Assembly (NCBI GenBank): GCA_902781455.1
Contig: CACZJF010000019.1
Coordinates: forward strand, 1 to 34,010
Origin: an uncultured Lachnospiraceae bacterium
GTDB lineage: Bacteria > Bacillota > Clostridia > Lachnospirales > Lachnospiraceae
Reading direction: 5' to 3'
DNA: 34,010 bases
Both the position numbers and the translations under genes were made by a program. Below are positions 1 to 6,877 of this stretch, piece after piece (positions within the stretch are counted from its first letter, which is position 1; each line of letters opens with the position of its first letter). The notes below the pieces were generated by a model that was given only the letters and a program-made list of their open reading frames with translations, was not told where the DNA came from and searched no databases.

Positions 1-77
1 ACATTATACCAAAAAAGGGGAGGCAATGCTCTTTTTGCTGCAACCTCCCGTAGAATCAAGGTTTTTGGACAAAAAAC

Positions 78-100
78 AGGTGGTGTGTTTGACACTACCT
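78..100 (+). promoter_or_regulatory. Leader hairpin before the YhhN gene
   Basis: AGGTGGTGT (78-86) pairs with ACACTACCT (92-100) around a 5-base loop, giving nine pairs with one G-U. It ends 10 bases before the AGGAGG ribosome binding site at 111-116. No T-tract follows, so it is not a terminator. It could shape translation of the gene at 124. Another weak hairpin (18-23 with 44-49) lies further upstream, and no gene is visible in bases 1-77. Confidence 0.35.
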
Positions 101-123
101 CATTCAGGGAAGGAGGAATGAAT

Positions 124-801
124 ATGAGTCTGGTGCTGTTATTCATCGGAATGGCCATACTCGTGCTTTATATCAATGAAAAAGTTCGCGGGTATACCAT
201 GAAAGGCGTTTTCCTGAAGACTGCAGTCTCTGTCGTTTTTGTTTCAATCGCGGTTACGGCAGATTCTTCCGCTGTGATTGCACCTTTTCTCATCATGGGT
301 CTGCTGTTTGGATTGCTGGGGGATATCTGGCTTGATCTGAAATATGTCTTTCCCTCTCAGGACGATGTATTCACATATGCGGGCTTTCTCGTATTCGGCA
401 TTGGACATGTGATCTATGTGGCGGGACTTCTGACGCAGTATGGCGTCAGGATTGATACAGCAGGTTCCTTTCTTCTTGCCGCTGCAGCTGCAGGACTTGT
501 CCTGATACTGGAAAAGCCGATGAAACTGTCATACGGACGTATGCGGCTGATTGTACTGATATACGGATTCTGCTTATTCTCGACGGTGTCTGTATCAGGA
601 CTGTTATGGCTTGAACACAGAGAACCGGCGCTTTGCCTGATATTCATCGGAAGTGTATTGTTCGCAGTATCTGACTTGATCCTGAGCGGTACCTTCTTCG
701 GCACCGGAAAGGATCGGCCGGTTGATATTATCAGCAATTATCTGTTCTACTATTCCGGACAGTTTCTGATCGCGTATTCCCTGGTACTGTTTAAAAAATG
801 A
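124..801 (+). CDS. YhhN family integral membrane protein (lysoplasmalogenase-like)
   Basis: This 225-residue, almost wholly hydrophobic protein has about seven to eight predicted membrane segments. The arrangement of short loops, the Gly/Asp-containing GLLGDIWLDL stretch (about residues 67-76) and the later FAVSDLILSG motif match the YhhN family. That family includes eukaryotic TMEM86 lysoplasmalogenases, which cleave the vinyl-ether bond of lysoplasmalogens. Many clostridia make plasmalogens, so this activity is plausible but inferred. The start at 124 is chosen because AGGAGG (111-116) lies 7 bases upstream; ATG 118 is too close to it and GTG 85 lacks a site. It stands alone, followed by hairpins. 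Confidence 0.75.
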   Translation: MSLVLLFIGMAILVLYINEKVRGYTMKGVFLKTAVSVVFVSIAVTADSSAVIAPFLIMGLLFGLLGDIWLDLKYVFPSQDDVFTYAGFLVFGIGHVIYVAGLLTQYGVRIDTAGSFLLAAAAAGLVLILEKPMKLSYGRMRLIVLIYGFCLFSTVSVSGLLWLEHREPALCLIFIGSVLFAVSDLILSGTFFGTGKDRPVDIISNYLFYYSGQFLIAYSLVLFKK

Positions 802-825
802 CGGCGGGACATTTCTCCCCGCCGT
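801..825 (+). terminator. Hairpin after the YhhN gene
   Basis: ACGGCGGG (801-808) pairs perfectly with CCCGCCGT (818-825) around a 9-base loop and starts inside the stop codon of the YhhN gene. There is no good T-tract behind it, so it is either a weak terminator or an mRNA 3' end stabiliser. Confidence 0.45.
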
Positions 826-864
826 GGCGGCATTCCGGAAACCGGTTCTATCTTTGATATGAAA

Positions 865-892
865 ACAGCTCTCAGCGCCGGCTGAGAGCTGT
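865..892 (-). terminator. Intrinsic terminator of the minus-strand secreted-protein gene
   Basis: A perfect 12-bp stem, ACAGCTCTCAGC (865-876) with GCTGAGAGCTGT (881-892), has a 4-base loop. Read on the minus strand it is followed by TTTTC, as expected for termination of the gene ending at 928. It sits between convergent genes and probably also blocks read-through from the YhhN side. Confidence 0.75.
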
Positions 893-927
893 CTTTCCAG
901 ACGTTGTTCTGTTTTTCCTAATTTCCC

Positions 928-1530
928 TTACTCGGCCGCTTCTGTCTCAGCTGTTTCTGTCGGGCTGACAGACATGAAAATGTTCTGGAAGTACGGCGCG
1001 AAGTCTTCGTATTCCTCATCGCTCGGGGGAGCAACCACGCCGGAAATCAGCGTGCCGTCGCCGGGAAGAATGGAGAATCCGGACGTCTTGGATTCCTCAC
1101 TGTCGTATCCGATCGCAGGAATTCCGTTCAGATCGAGGAAGAATGACTCGGAAACGTTCGCATCAAGCTCTGCTTTCAGCATATCATAATCGAGGGTATC
1201 AGCAACTTCTTCCGGAATTGCCGTGCAGGTAAGGCAGACATTCGCTCCGCCGCCTTCTTCGCCGGCTCTGAAGACAAGCCCTGCCGCCGCTTCTTCTTCG
1301 GAAATATCGGTGAGCACCCAGTCAGCCGGCAGATACAGGTCGAAGCCAAGGCCGGTGGAAACCCATGCACCTTCATAGACGTCCGGGTCCATATCATGAT
1401 AATCAAACATGATCGGATTATCCAGAGAGGATCCCGGGACAGCCTCTGTTTCTGCTTCTGCGTACGCGCACGGAGCAATCGCAGCTGCAGTCAGCATTGC
1501 CGTCATAATCATAGCAATTCTTTTCTTCAT
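928..1530 (-). CDS. Secreted protein of unknown function
   Basis: The product has 200 residues and I do not recognise its family. The N-terminus has two to three basic residues, a hydrophobic core and a likely signal peptidase I site after the first Ala-rich AYA (about residue 24). C21 is preceded by Pro, which does not fit a lipobox, so secretion rather than lipid anchoring is likely. The mature part is acidic, with aromatic and Gly-rich stretches and a Glu/Thr/Ala tail. AAGGAG lies about 7 bases upstream of the ATG. A terminator-like hairpin in its leader (1559-1584) suggests attenuation. It is a single-gene transcript convergent with the YhhN gene. Confidence 0.7.
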   Translation of the reverse strand: MKKRIAMIMTAMLTAAAIAPCAYAEAETEAVPGSSLDNPIMFDYHDMDPDVYEGAWVSTGLGFDLYLPADWVLTDISEEEAAAGLVFRAGEEGGGANVCLTCTAIPEEVADTLDYDMLKAELDANVSESFFLDLNGIPAIGYDSEESKTSGFSILPGDGTLISGVVAPPSDEEYEDFAPYFQNIFMSVSPTETAETEAAE

Positions 1531-1558
1531 GTGACATCTCCTTTCAGTAATACCTGAG

Positions 1559-1584
1559 AAAAAAACTGCGGATCATCGTCCGCA
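1559..1584 (-). promoter_or_regulatory. Terminator-like hairpin in the leader of the minus-strand gene
   Basis: On the minus strand TGCGGA and TCCGCA (1567-1572 with 1579-1584) form a 6-bp stem with a 6-base loop, followed by G and a run of seven T (1565-1559). It ends about 29 bases before the ATG at 1530, inside the presumed leader. That is the layout of an attenuator. No minus-strand gene lies upstream that it could terminate. Confidence 0.45.
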
Positions 1585-1630
1585 TCAGGAATAGAATAAG
1601 GTTTTTTGTAAGAAAAAGCAAGCACAGGTT

Positions 1631-1659
1631 TTGGGAATAAACGATGCAGGGTGTATATT
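1631..1659 (+). promoter_or_regulatory. Candidate sigma-A promoter for the gene at 1740
   Basis: TTGGGA (1631-1636), a 17-base spacer and TATATT (1654-1659) fit a vegetative promoter, with 4/6 and 5/6 consensus matches. Transcription would start near 1667, leaving a leader of about 70 bases. Confidence 0.4.
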
Positions 1660-1739
1660 GTATTTTGGAAGGCAATCAGTTAAACTATTCCTTAATTAAA
1701 CAAGTAACGCATGCCTCACAGCTGGAAAGGAGTACTTTT

Positions 1740-2237
1740 ATGCATCGGAGAATCAGAGACGTCAGACGTTTTTCTTTCTGTCTTTTGATGGTGTTATGTT
1801 CAATTGCGTTCGTCAGTATGCCCGCCATGGCAAAGAGTAAGGTAATGATAAAGGATTACGTTTGCTATGGGTTCGGGGCAAGCCTGAAGGTTAAGATCAA
1901 GAATTCCCTGAAGCAGACCATTACGGTTACCGGAGCGGCAAAGTGCAGAACGGAAGGGTATGAATACCTCGGAAGCGAATCTGATGTGATTGACTCGTAT
2001 GATTATGACCGCGAAGATTTTGATGAGTACTTTCTTCCCTGTACCATAAAATATAAAGCAAGAAAAACCGTCAAAATCAAACCGGGTAAGACAAAATGGG
2101 TTCTGTACAGAAAGACCAGTAAGGGAAGATATCTCTTTGACGATGGAACAGATGATAAAATCACTGTCACGTACAAGCTCAGAGGGAAGAAAAAGACGAT
2201 TTCCAAATGGTTTTATGATACGGAGTCATTTGACTGA
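1740..2237 (+). CDS. Small secreted basic protein of unknown function
   Basis: The product has 165 residues. An Arg-rich start is followed by a hydrophobic stretch and a probable cleavage site after AMA (about residue 30), so it should be exported. The mature region is rich in Lys, Tyr and Asp with alternating polar and hydrophobic residues (KVKIKNSLKQ, KITVTYKLRGKKK), suggesting a small beta-sandwich domain. I recognise no family. The start at 1740 is chosen because GGAAAGGAG lies just upstream and the signal peptide begins there; an in-frame ATG at 1644 would bury the signal. It is flanked by its own candidate promoter and a 50-base gap to ybaK. Confidence 0.6.
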   Translation: MHRRIRDVRRFSFCLLMVLCSIAFVSMPAMAKSKVMIKDYVCYGFGASLKVKIKNSLKQTITVTGAAKCRTEGYEYLGSESDVIDSYDYDREDFDEYFLPCTIKYKARKTVKIKPGKTKWVLYRKTSKGRYLFDDGTDDKITVTYKLRGKKKTISKWFYDTESFD

Positions 2238-2287
2238 CCGCTTTATCAGCGTGTGAGACGATCATTTGATTTGGTGGAAACCTGTTT

Positions 2288-2761
2288 ATGAAGAAAAATG
2301 AAAAAACGAATGTGATGCGTGTACTGGATCAGAAGAAGATCCCCTATACCGCGCACTTGTATCAGCCTGACGCGAGCCTGAGCGGTGAGGAGATTGCCGG
2401 GATTCTGAAAGAGGACGCCGGCAAGGTATTCAAAACGCTTGTCACACAGGGAAAGTCCGGTCAATATTACGTGTTCGTCATTCCGGTGGCGGAGGAACTG
2501 GATCTGAAGAAAGCAGCCAGGGCATCCGGAGAGAAGGCTGTCAGCATGATCAAACAGAAAGAGCTGCTTCCGCTGACCGGATATGTACACGGCGGCTGTT
2601 CACCGGTCGGTATGAAGAAGCGGTTTCCGACATTTATCCATGAGACAGCACAGAACTGTGAAGAGATCTACGTGAGCGCAGGAAAGGTCGGTGCCCAGAT
2701 TGAACTGGATCCTGCGGACCTGGCACGGACGGTGGGGTGTGACTTTACGGATCTGGTATAG
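2288..2761 (+). CDS. ybaK: YbaK/EbsC family Cys-tRNA(Pro) deacylase
   Basis: This 157-residue protein is of full family length. It has the conserved VFKTLV segment with the catalytic-type lysine (K49) and the GYVHGGCSPVG motif (residues 98-108) typical of YbaK. The family hydrolyses Cys-tRNA(Pro) formed by prolyl-tRNA synthetase, protecting translation from mischarging, and acts in the cytoplasm on free or ProRS-bound tRNA. The ribosome binding site is weak (TGGTGG, 10 or more bases upstream). It is followed by a clear terminator at 2822-2850, so it is transcribed separately from the sulfur operon. Confidence 0.88.
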   Translation: MKKNEKTNVMRVLDQKKIPYTAHLYQPDASLSGEEIAGILKEDAGKVFKTLVTQGKSGQYYVFVIPVAEELDLKKAARASGEKAVSMIKQKELLPLTGYVHGGCSPVGMKKRFPTFIHETAQNCEEIYVSAGKVGAQIELDPADLARTVGCDFTDLV

Positions 2762-2821
2762 CGGCGGACGAAGAGCCGGCAGGATGAAGAACCAGCCGGA
2801 ACAGGAGAGCAGGAATAGAAG

Positions 2822-2850
2822 GAGTCCCGGTCTGTTCCGGGGCTCTTTTT
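2822..2850 (+). terminator. Intrinsic terminator after ybaK
   Basis: GAGTCCCGG (2822-2830) pairs with CCGGGGCTC (2837-2845), nine pairs with one G-U around a 6-base loop, and runs into TTTTTT (2845-2850). Confidence 0.85.
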
Positions 2851-2871
2851 GAGCAGGAGCATAAAAACCTA

Positions 2872-2900
2872 TTGACATGGTAGGCGAATAGAAATATAAT
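2872..2900 (+). promoter_or_regulatory. Perfect consensus sigma-A promoter of the nifS-iscU-cysK operon
   Basis: TTGACA (2872-2877), a 17-base spacer and TATAAT (2895-2900) match the vegetative consensus at all 12 positions. The predicted start of transcription is near 2907, only about 27 bases before the GTG of nifS, so the leader is short and leaves little space for a riboswitch. Confidence 0.88.
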
Positions 2901-2933
2901 CACATCAGCTTCAGAAGAAAGGAGTGTATTAAT

Positions 2934-4118
2934 GTGATTTATGCTGACAATGCCGCCACAACCAGAATGAGTGAAGCGGCAATCAATACGATGACTGAGC
3001 TGATGAAGGAAGGCTGGGGGAATCCATCCAGTCTTTATGTACATGGCCAGAAGGCGAAGGAGATTCTGGAAAAAGCACGGGAGGAAATCGCTGAGATCAT
3101 CAGTGCTGCTCCGCGTGAGATCTACTTTACTTCAGGGGGCAGCGAGGCAGACAACCAGGCGATTCTGTCTGCGGCCGCACTTGGCAGAAAGAATGGGAAG
3201 ATGCATATTGTTTCTTCCGCTTTCGAGCACCATGCCGTGCTGCACACGCTGTCAAAGCTGGAGAAGGAGGGCTTTGAGATCACCCTTCTGAATGTGCATG
3301 AGGATGGACTGATTGTTCCTGAGGAGGCGGCAGAAGCCATCCGGGACGATACCTGTCTGGTGACTGTCATGTACGCGAACAATGAGATCGGTACGATCCA
3401 GCCCATACGAAAGATCGGTGCGGTCTGCAGGGAGAAGGGCGTGCTGTTTCATGTGGATGCTGTACAGGCAGTCGGCCATATTCCGGTCAATGTAGCGGAA
3501 GACAATATTGACATGCTGTCTGCTTCCGCGCATAAGTTCCATGGACCGAAGGGAGTCGGATTCCTCTACGCAAAGAAGGGTGTCAGGCTTTCGAATCTGA
3601 TTGAGGGCGGCGCGCAGGAACGCGGGAAGCGTGCCGGTACGGAAAATGTGCCCGGGATTGCTTCCATGGCGACGGCGCTGAAGGAAGCGGTTTCGAAGAT
3701 GCAGGAAAACACAGAGCATCAGACAGTGATGCGGGACAGGCTGATCGCGGGACTTCAGCGGATTCCGCATTGCGCGCTGAACGGGGACGCTGTACACAGG
3801 CTGCCGGGAAATGTAAACTTCTGTTTTGAGGGAATCGAGGGAGAATCTTTGCTGCTGCTTCTGGATGACAGAGGAATCTGTGCTTCATCCGGAAGTGCCT
3901 GTACATCGGGGTCACTTGACCCCAGCCACGTTCTTCTTGCGATCGGGAGGGTGCATGACGTCGCTCACGGTTCTCTTCGCCTGAGCATCGGAGAAGAGAT
4001 CTCAGAGAAAGAAGTGGACTACATGATTCAATCAGTGACAGAGGTTGTCGGATATCTGAGGGGATTCTCTCCGATCTGGAGAGACCTGATGGCAGGAAAA
4101 AAAGAGTTTATTCTGTGA
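2934..4118 (+). CDS. nifS: Cysteine desulfurase, NifS/IscS type
   Basis: This 394-residue PLP enzyme removes sulfur from cysteine as a persulfide for Fe-S cluster and other sulfur uses. It opens with the family motif YADNAATT. The PLP lysine is K201 in SASAHKFHGPKG and the persulfide cysteine is C323 in SSGSACTSG, in the extended loop typical of group I enzymes. Translation starts at GTG 2934 with AAAGGAG upstream; the overlapping ATG at 2932 is followed at once by a stop and is out of frame. It leads an operon with iscU 13 bases downstream, which is its expected sulfur acceptor. Confidence 0.95.
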   Translation: MIYADNAATTRMSEAAINTMTELMKEGWGNPSSLYVHGQKAKEILEKAREEIAEIISAAPREIYFTSGGSEADNQAILSAAALGRKNGKMHIVSSAFEHHAVLHTLSKLEKEGFEITLLNVHEDGLIVPEEAAEAIRDDTCLVTVMYANNEIGTIQPIRKIGAVCREKGVLFHVDAVQAVGHIPVNVAEDNIDMLSASAHKFHGPKGVGFLYAKKGVRLSNLIEGGAQERGKRAGTENVPGIASMATALKEAVSKMQENTEHQTVMRDRLIAGLQRIPHCALNGDAVHRLPGNVNFCFEGIEGESLLLLLDDRGICASSGSACTSGSLDPSHVLLAIGRVHDVAHGSLRLSIGEEISEKEVDYMIQSVTEVVGYLRGFSPIWRDLMAGKKEFIL

Positions 4119-4131
4119 GGAGGCGGAAAAC

Positions 4132-4515
4132 ATGGCATTATACAGTGAAAAAGTGATGGAGCATTTCCGCAATCCGCGCAACGTCGGCGTGATCGAAGAT
4201 GCCAACGGGATCGGGGAAGTCGGCAATGCGAAGTGCGGGGATATCATGAAGATGTACCTGAAGATCGAGAATGGCATCGTTGAGGATGTGAAGTTTGAAA
4301 CCTTCGGGTGCGGCAGTGCCATTGCTTCCAGTTCCATGGCAACGGAGCTGATCAAGGGACAGCCGGTGAGCGAAGTGAAAAAGCTTACAAACAAAGCGGT
4401 GGCAGAGGCCCTGGATGGGCTTCCGGATTACAAGATGCACTGTAGTGTGCTGGCGGAGGAGGCGATACAGTCTGCACTGGAGGATTACCAGAAGAGGACT
4501 GGCAATCAGATCTGA
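4132..4515 (+). CDS. iscU: Fe-S cluster assembly scaffold, IscU/NifU N-terminal type
   Basis: The product has 127 residues, the normal length of a stand-alone scaffold. The three cluster ligands are C35 (in KCGD, followed by the conserved Asp), C60 (FGCGSA) and C104 (MHCSVLA). It accepts sulfur from the desulfurase encoded just upstream and builds 2Fe-2S clusters for transfer to apoproteins such as the FeS subunit of xanthine dehydrogenase. GAGGAGG lies just before its ATG. Its stop overlaps by one base an in-frame ATG of the cysK reading frame. No iscA, iscR, hscA or hscB gene is nearby, as is usual in clostridia. Confidence 0.95.
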   Translation: MALYSEKVMEHFRNPRNVGVIEDANGIGEVGNAKCGDIMKMYLKIENGIVEDVKFETFGCGSAIASSSMATELIKGQPVSEVKKLTNKAVAEALDGLPDYKMHCSVLAEEAIQSALEDYQKRTGNQI

Positions 4516-4598
4516 TGCCGGCAAAAGCGAAGGAGACGGAAAGCAGCGATCAGAGGCATAAGGAAGCCGGAAGAAACGAGAAAGGAATAAAGAACATC

Positions 4599-5531
4599 AT
4601 GGCAAATATTTACAAGGGAACACTGGGACTGATTGGCGGTACGCCGCTGGTGGAAGTTGTGAACATCGAGAAAGAACTGGGCCTGGAAGCGACGGTTTTG
4701 GCCAAGCTGGAGTACTTTAATCCGGCAGGGAGCGTGAAGGACCGCATCGCGAAGGCAATGATTGAAGATGCGGAAGAGAAGGGCCTTCTGAAGGAAGGTT
4801 CTGTGATTATAGAGCCGACGAGCGGCAATACCGGGATCGGGCTGGCATCCATCGCCGCGGCAAAGGGATACCGGATTATTCTTACCATGCCGGAGACGAT
4901 GAGCGTAGAGAGAAGAAATATCCTGAAGGCATACGGAGCGGAACTGGTGCTCACGGATGGCTCGAAGGGCATGAAAGGCGCTATCGCCAAAGCCCAGGAA
5001 CTTGCACAGGAAATTCCCGGCGGCTTTATTCCGGGACAGTTTGTCAATCCTGCAAACCCTGCGGTGCACAAGGCAACGACAGGTCCGGAGATCTGGAAGG
5101 ATACCGACGGAAAGGTTGATATTTTTATTGCAGGTGTGGGAACCGGCGGTACGGTAACCGGAACCGGGGAATACCTGAAAGAGCAGAATCCGGAAATTAA
5201 GGTTGTGGCTCTGGAACCGGAAGATTCTCCTGTACTGTCAGAGGGCAGGGCAGGAAGCCACAAGATCCAGGGAATCGGAGCAGGGTTCGTTCCGGACGTA
5301 CTGAATACAAAGGTCTATGATGAGGTTTTCAAGGCACCGAACCAGGCAGCCTTTGAGACGGCGAAGCTTCTTGCGAGGAAGGAAGGCATATCCGTCGGCA
5401 TATCGTCCGGAGCTGCTCTTTACGGAGCGATTGAGCTTGCAAAGAGGCCGGAAAACAAAGGGAAGGTGATCGTTGCGCTTCTCCCTGACAGCGGCGACAG
5501 GTATTATTCCACCGCGCTGTTTACTGAATAA
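4599..5531 (+). CDS. cysK: Cysteine synthase A (O-acetylserine sulfhydrylase)
   Basis: This 310-residue PLP enzyme makes cysteine from O-acetylserine and sulfide. The PLP lysine is K47 in [11 protein letters not shown]. The substrate loop [10 protein letters not shown], the phosphate-binding [10 protein letters not shown] and the C-terminal SSGAA and PDSGDRY motifs are all present. The start at 4599 gives the usual CysK length and has AAAGGAA upstream. An ATG at 4515 would add 28 hydrophilic residues with no counterpart in the family. Sharing an operon with a cysteine desulfurase makes a cysteine supply and use cycle: CysK rebuilds the cysteine that NifS consumes. Confidence 0.95.
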   Translation: MANIYKGTLGLIGGTPLVEVVNIEKELGLEATVLAKLEYFNPAGSVKDRIAKAMIEDAEEKGLLKEGSVIIEPTSGNTGIGLASIAAAKGYRIILTMPETMSVERRNILKAYGAELVLTDGSKGMKGAIAKAQELAQEIPGGFIPGQFVNPANPAVHKATTGPEIWKDTDGKVDIFIAGVGTGGTVTGTGEYLKEQNPEIKVVALEPEDSPVLSEGRAGSHKIQGIGAGFVPDVLNTKVYDEVFKAPNQAAFETAKLLARKEGISVGISSGAALYGAIELAKRPENKGKVIVALLPDSGDRYYSTALFTE

Positions 5532-5550
5532 GGCCTTCCGGCTGAGCAGC

Positions 5551-5615
5551 CAGAACAGACTGGCAGGCTGCACAGAACAGACTGGTAGTCTGCACAGAAT
5601 AGACTGGTGTTTGCA
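5551..5615 (+). repeat. Three imperfect 22-bp tandem repeats after cysK
   Basis: Copies lie at 5551-5572, 5573-5594 and 5595-5615 (the last is 21 bases). Each begins CAGAACAGACTGG or CAGAATAGACTGG and ends in TGCA. The middle copy contains a perfect inverted repeat, CAGACT-GGT-AGTCTG. The copies differ at a few positions. They lie between the cysK stop and a strong hairpin at 5626-5653. Confidence 0.8.
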
Positions 5616-5625
5616 TTGAATACAG

Positions 5626-5653
5626 GCAGGATTCCGGTGATCCGGAATCCTGC
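5626..5653 (+). terminator. Terminator-like hairpin closing the nifS-iscU-cysK operon
   Basis: GCAGGATTCCGG (5626-5637) and CCGGAATCCTGC (5642-5653) form a perfect 12-bp stem with a 4-base loop, followed by a T-rich but interrupted tail (TTCCATGTTTTGGTTTT). Its position argues against translation of the next gene starting as early as 5607. Confidence 0.65.
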
Positions 5654-5694
5654 TTCCATGTTTTGGTTTTATACCTGTTTTGCCTTACTGGCTG

Positions 5695-5723
5695 TTTCAC
5701 TCTTCGGTCTTGTATGGTATGAT
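5695..5723 (+). promoter_or_regulatory. Weak candidate promoter for the GGDEF-kinase run
   Basis: TTTCAC (5695-5700), 17 bases and TATGAT (5718-5723). The -10 is good and the -35 is poor. It lies between the terminator-like hairpin and the preferred start at 5769. Confidence 0.3.
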
Positions 5724-5768
5724 AAGCAAAGAACTGTGGTGGTTTCTATCTTATGTGGGTGTGGAGAC

Positions 5769-6842
5769 ATGAAGACGATTTGGAACAGGATCATCGGGTT
5801 TTTGAATATAGAACCTGATCCGGAGATAGCCAGAGCGGAGAACTTCAAAATTGCGAAACTGATCCTTTTGTTTGGCCTTCTGAGCAGCCTTCTGCGAATT
5901 GCGCTGGAGAAGATACTGTATGGACAGCCGTTGTATGAAGCGATGATCTGCTGCGGCGTTTTCGGTTTTCTTCTGGTCTTCTGTTCTGTAAACTGGTACG
6001 ACCTGAAAAGATTCAGCACCGCTCTGGTGAAGATGGCGATTCTGTGCATTCTCCTTGCGGTCGCGTTTTTTGATTACTATCCCAGTGTCTCTGTTTCTGC
6101 GTTTCTGTTCCTGCTTTTGCTGGTGATTCTTCCGCCTATGGTTTTTGACAAGCCATGGAAGCTGCTGGCCATTGTTCTGGCTGCCGGTATGATCGCATTG
6201 GTCTTTAACCGAATGGTGCTGGACGAAGCCGTCCGGACGCAGAATATTCTTCGGATTATACTCGTCACTTTTCTTTCTTCCGTGTTTACGGGTTATTTTT
6301 CCTTCTCAAGAATACGTTCGCTTCAGATGCGGCAGTCCACGCAGGTGGAAGCGGAACATGATCCTCTGACCGGACTGTACAACCGGGGCGGTGGTGTTAT
6401 GCTGATCCGCAGATACGTGGAACGGCATGAATCCGGCGCATTTCTGATTATTGATATCGATGATTTCAAGATGGTCAATGATCAGTATGGCCACCAGATG
6501 GGAGATGAAGTGCTGAAGGATGTTTCAAAGATACTGCAGTCCTCCTTTATGAAATCGGATATCGTGATGCGGATGGGCGGAGATGAGTTCGCAGTCTATG
6601 TACTGGGCATGGTGGACTACACCGTGAGCTGCAGGAGACTGGAGGAACTGAACAAAGCGATCCGGACCATCATGATCAGCAAGAAGGATGGCCGTTATGT
6701 GACTGTCAGCATCGGCGGGGCGATCAATGATGGCAGCTATCCGAATTACGAGTCTTTGTACACAGCTGCAGACCAGTATCTTTATCGGACAAAGGCAAGA
6801 GGAAAAGACGGTTATTCACTGCTGGGGACAAGCTATAAATAA
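5769..6842 (+). CDS. Membrane-bound diguanylate cyclase (GGDEF)
   Basis: The product has 357 residues. The N-terminal half has five to six predicted membrane helices (about residues 20-185), likely a membrane sensor. The C-terminal half is a GGDEF domain, starting at DPLTGLYNRGG with an intact GGDEF motif at residues 270-274, so it should make cyclic di-GMP from two GTP. The inhibitory RxxD site five residues before GGDEF is not conserved (MKSD), which suggests no product feedback; that is inference. The start at 5769 follows GGTGTGGAG; the frame stays open to 5607 but runs through the hairpin at 5626-5653. The hybrid kinase follows after 35 bases and is probably cotranscribed. Confidence 0.85.
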   Translation: MKTIWNRIIGFLNIEPDPEIARAENFKIAKLILLFGLLSSLLRIALEKILYGQPLYEAMICCGVFGFLLVFCSVNWYDLKRFSTALVKMAILCILLAVAFFDYYPSVSVSAFLFLLLLVILPPMVFDKPWKLLAIVLAAGMIALVFNRMVLDEAVRTQNILRIILVTFLSSVFTGYFSFSRIRSLQMRQSTQVEAEHDPLTGLYNRGGGVMLIRRYVERHESGAFLIIDIDDFKMVNDQYGHQMGDEVLKDVSKILQSSFMKSDIVMRMGGDEFAVYVLGMVDYTVSCRRLEELNKAIRTIMISKKDGRYVTVSIGGAINDGSYPNYESLYTAADQYLYRTKARGKDGYSLLGTSYK

Positions 6843-6877
6843 TTTGTCAAAAAACAGGGATAGCCGGAGGGAAGCGT

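Noticed and set aside
4515-4598. Longer cysK beginning at ATG 4515
   Set aside because: The extra 28 residues are hydrophilic and unlike any CysK, and a ribosome binding site precedes the ATG at 4599.
5551-5615. CRISPR array
   Set aside because: The 22-bp units adjoin one another without spacers and no cas gene is present.
5607-5768. Extended N-terminus of the GGDEF protein from 5607 or 5658
   Set aside because: It would begin before or just after a strong 12-bp terminator-like hairpin and lacks a ribosome binding site, though 5658 would add one hydrophobic segment, so it is not fully excluded.
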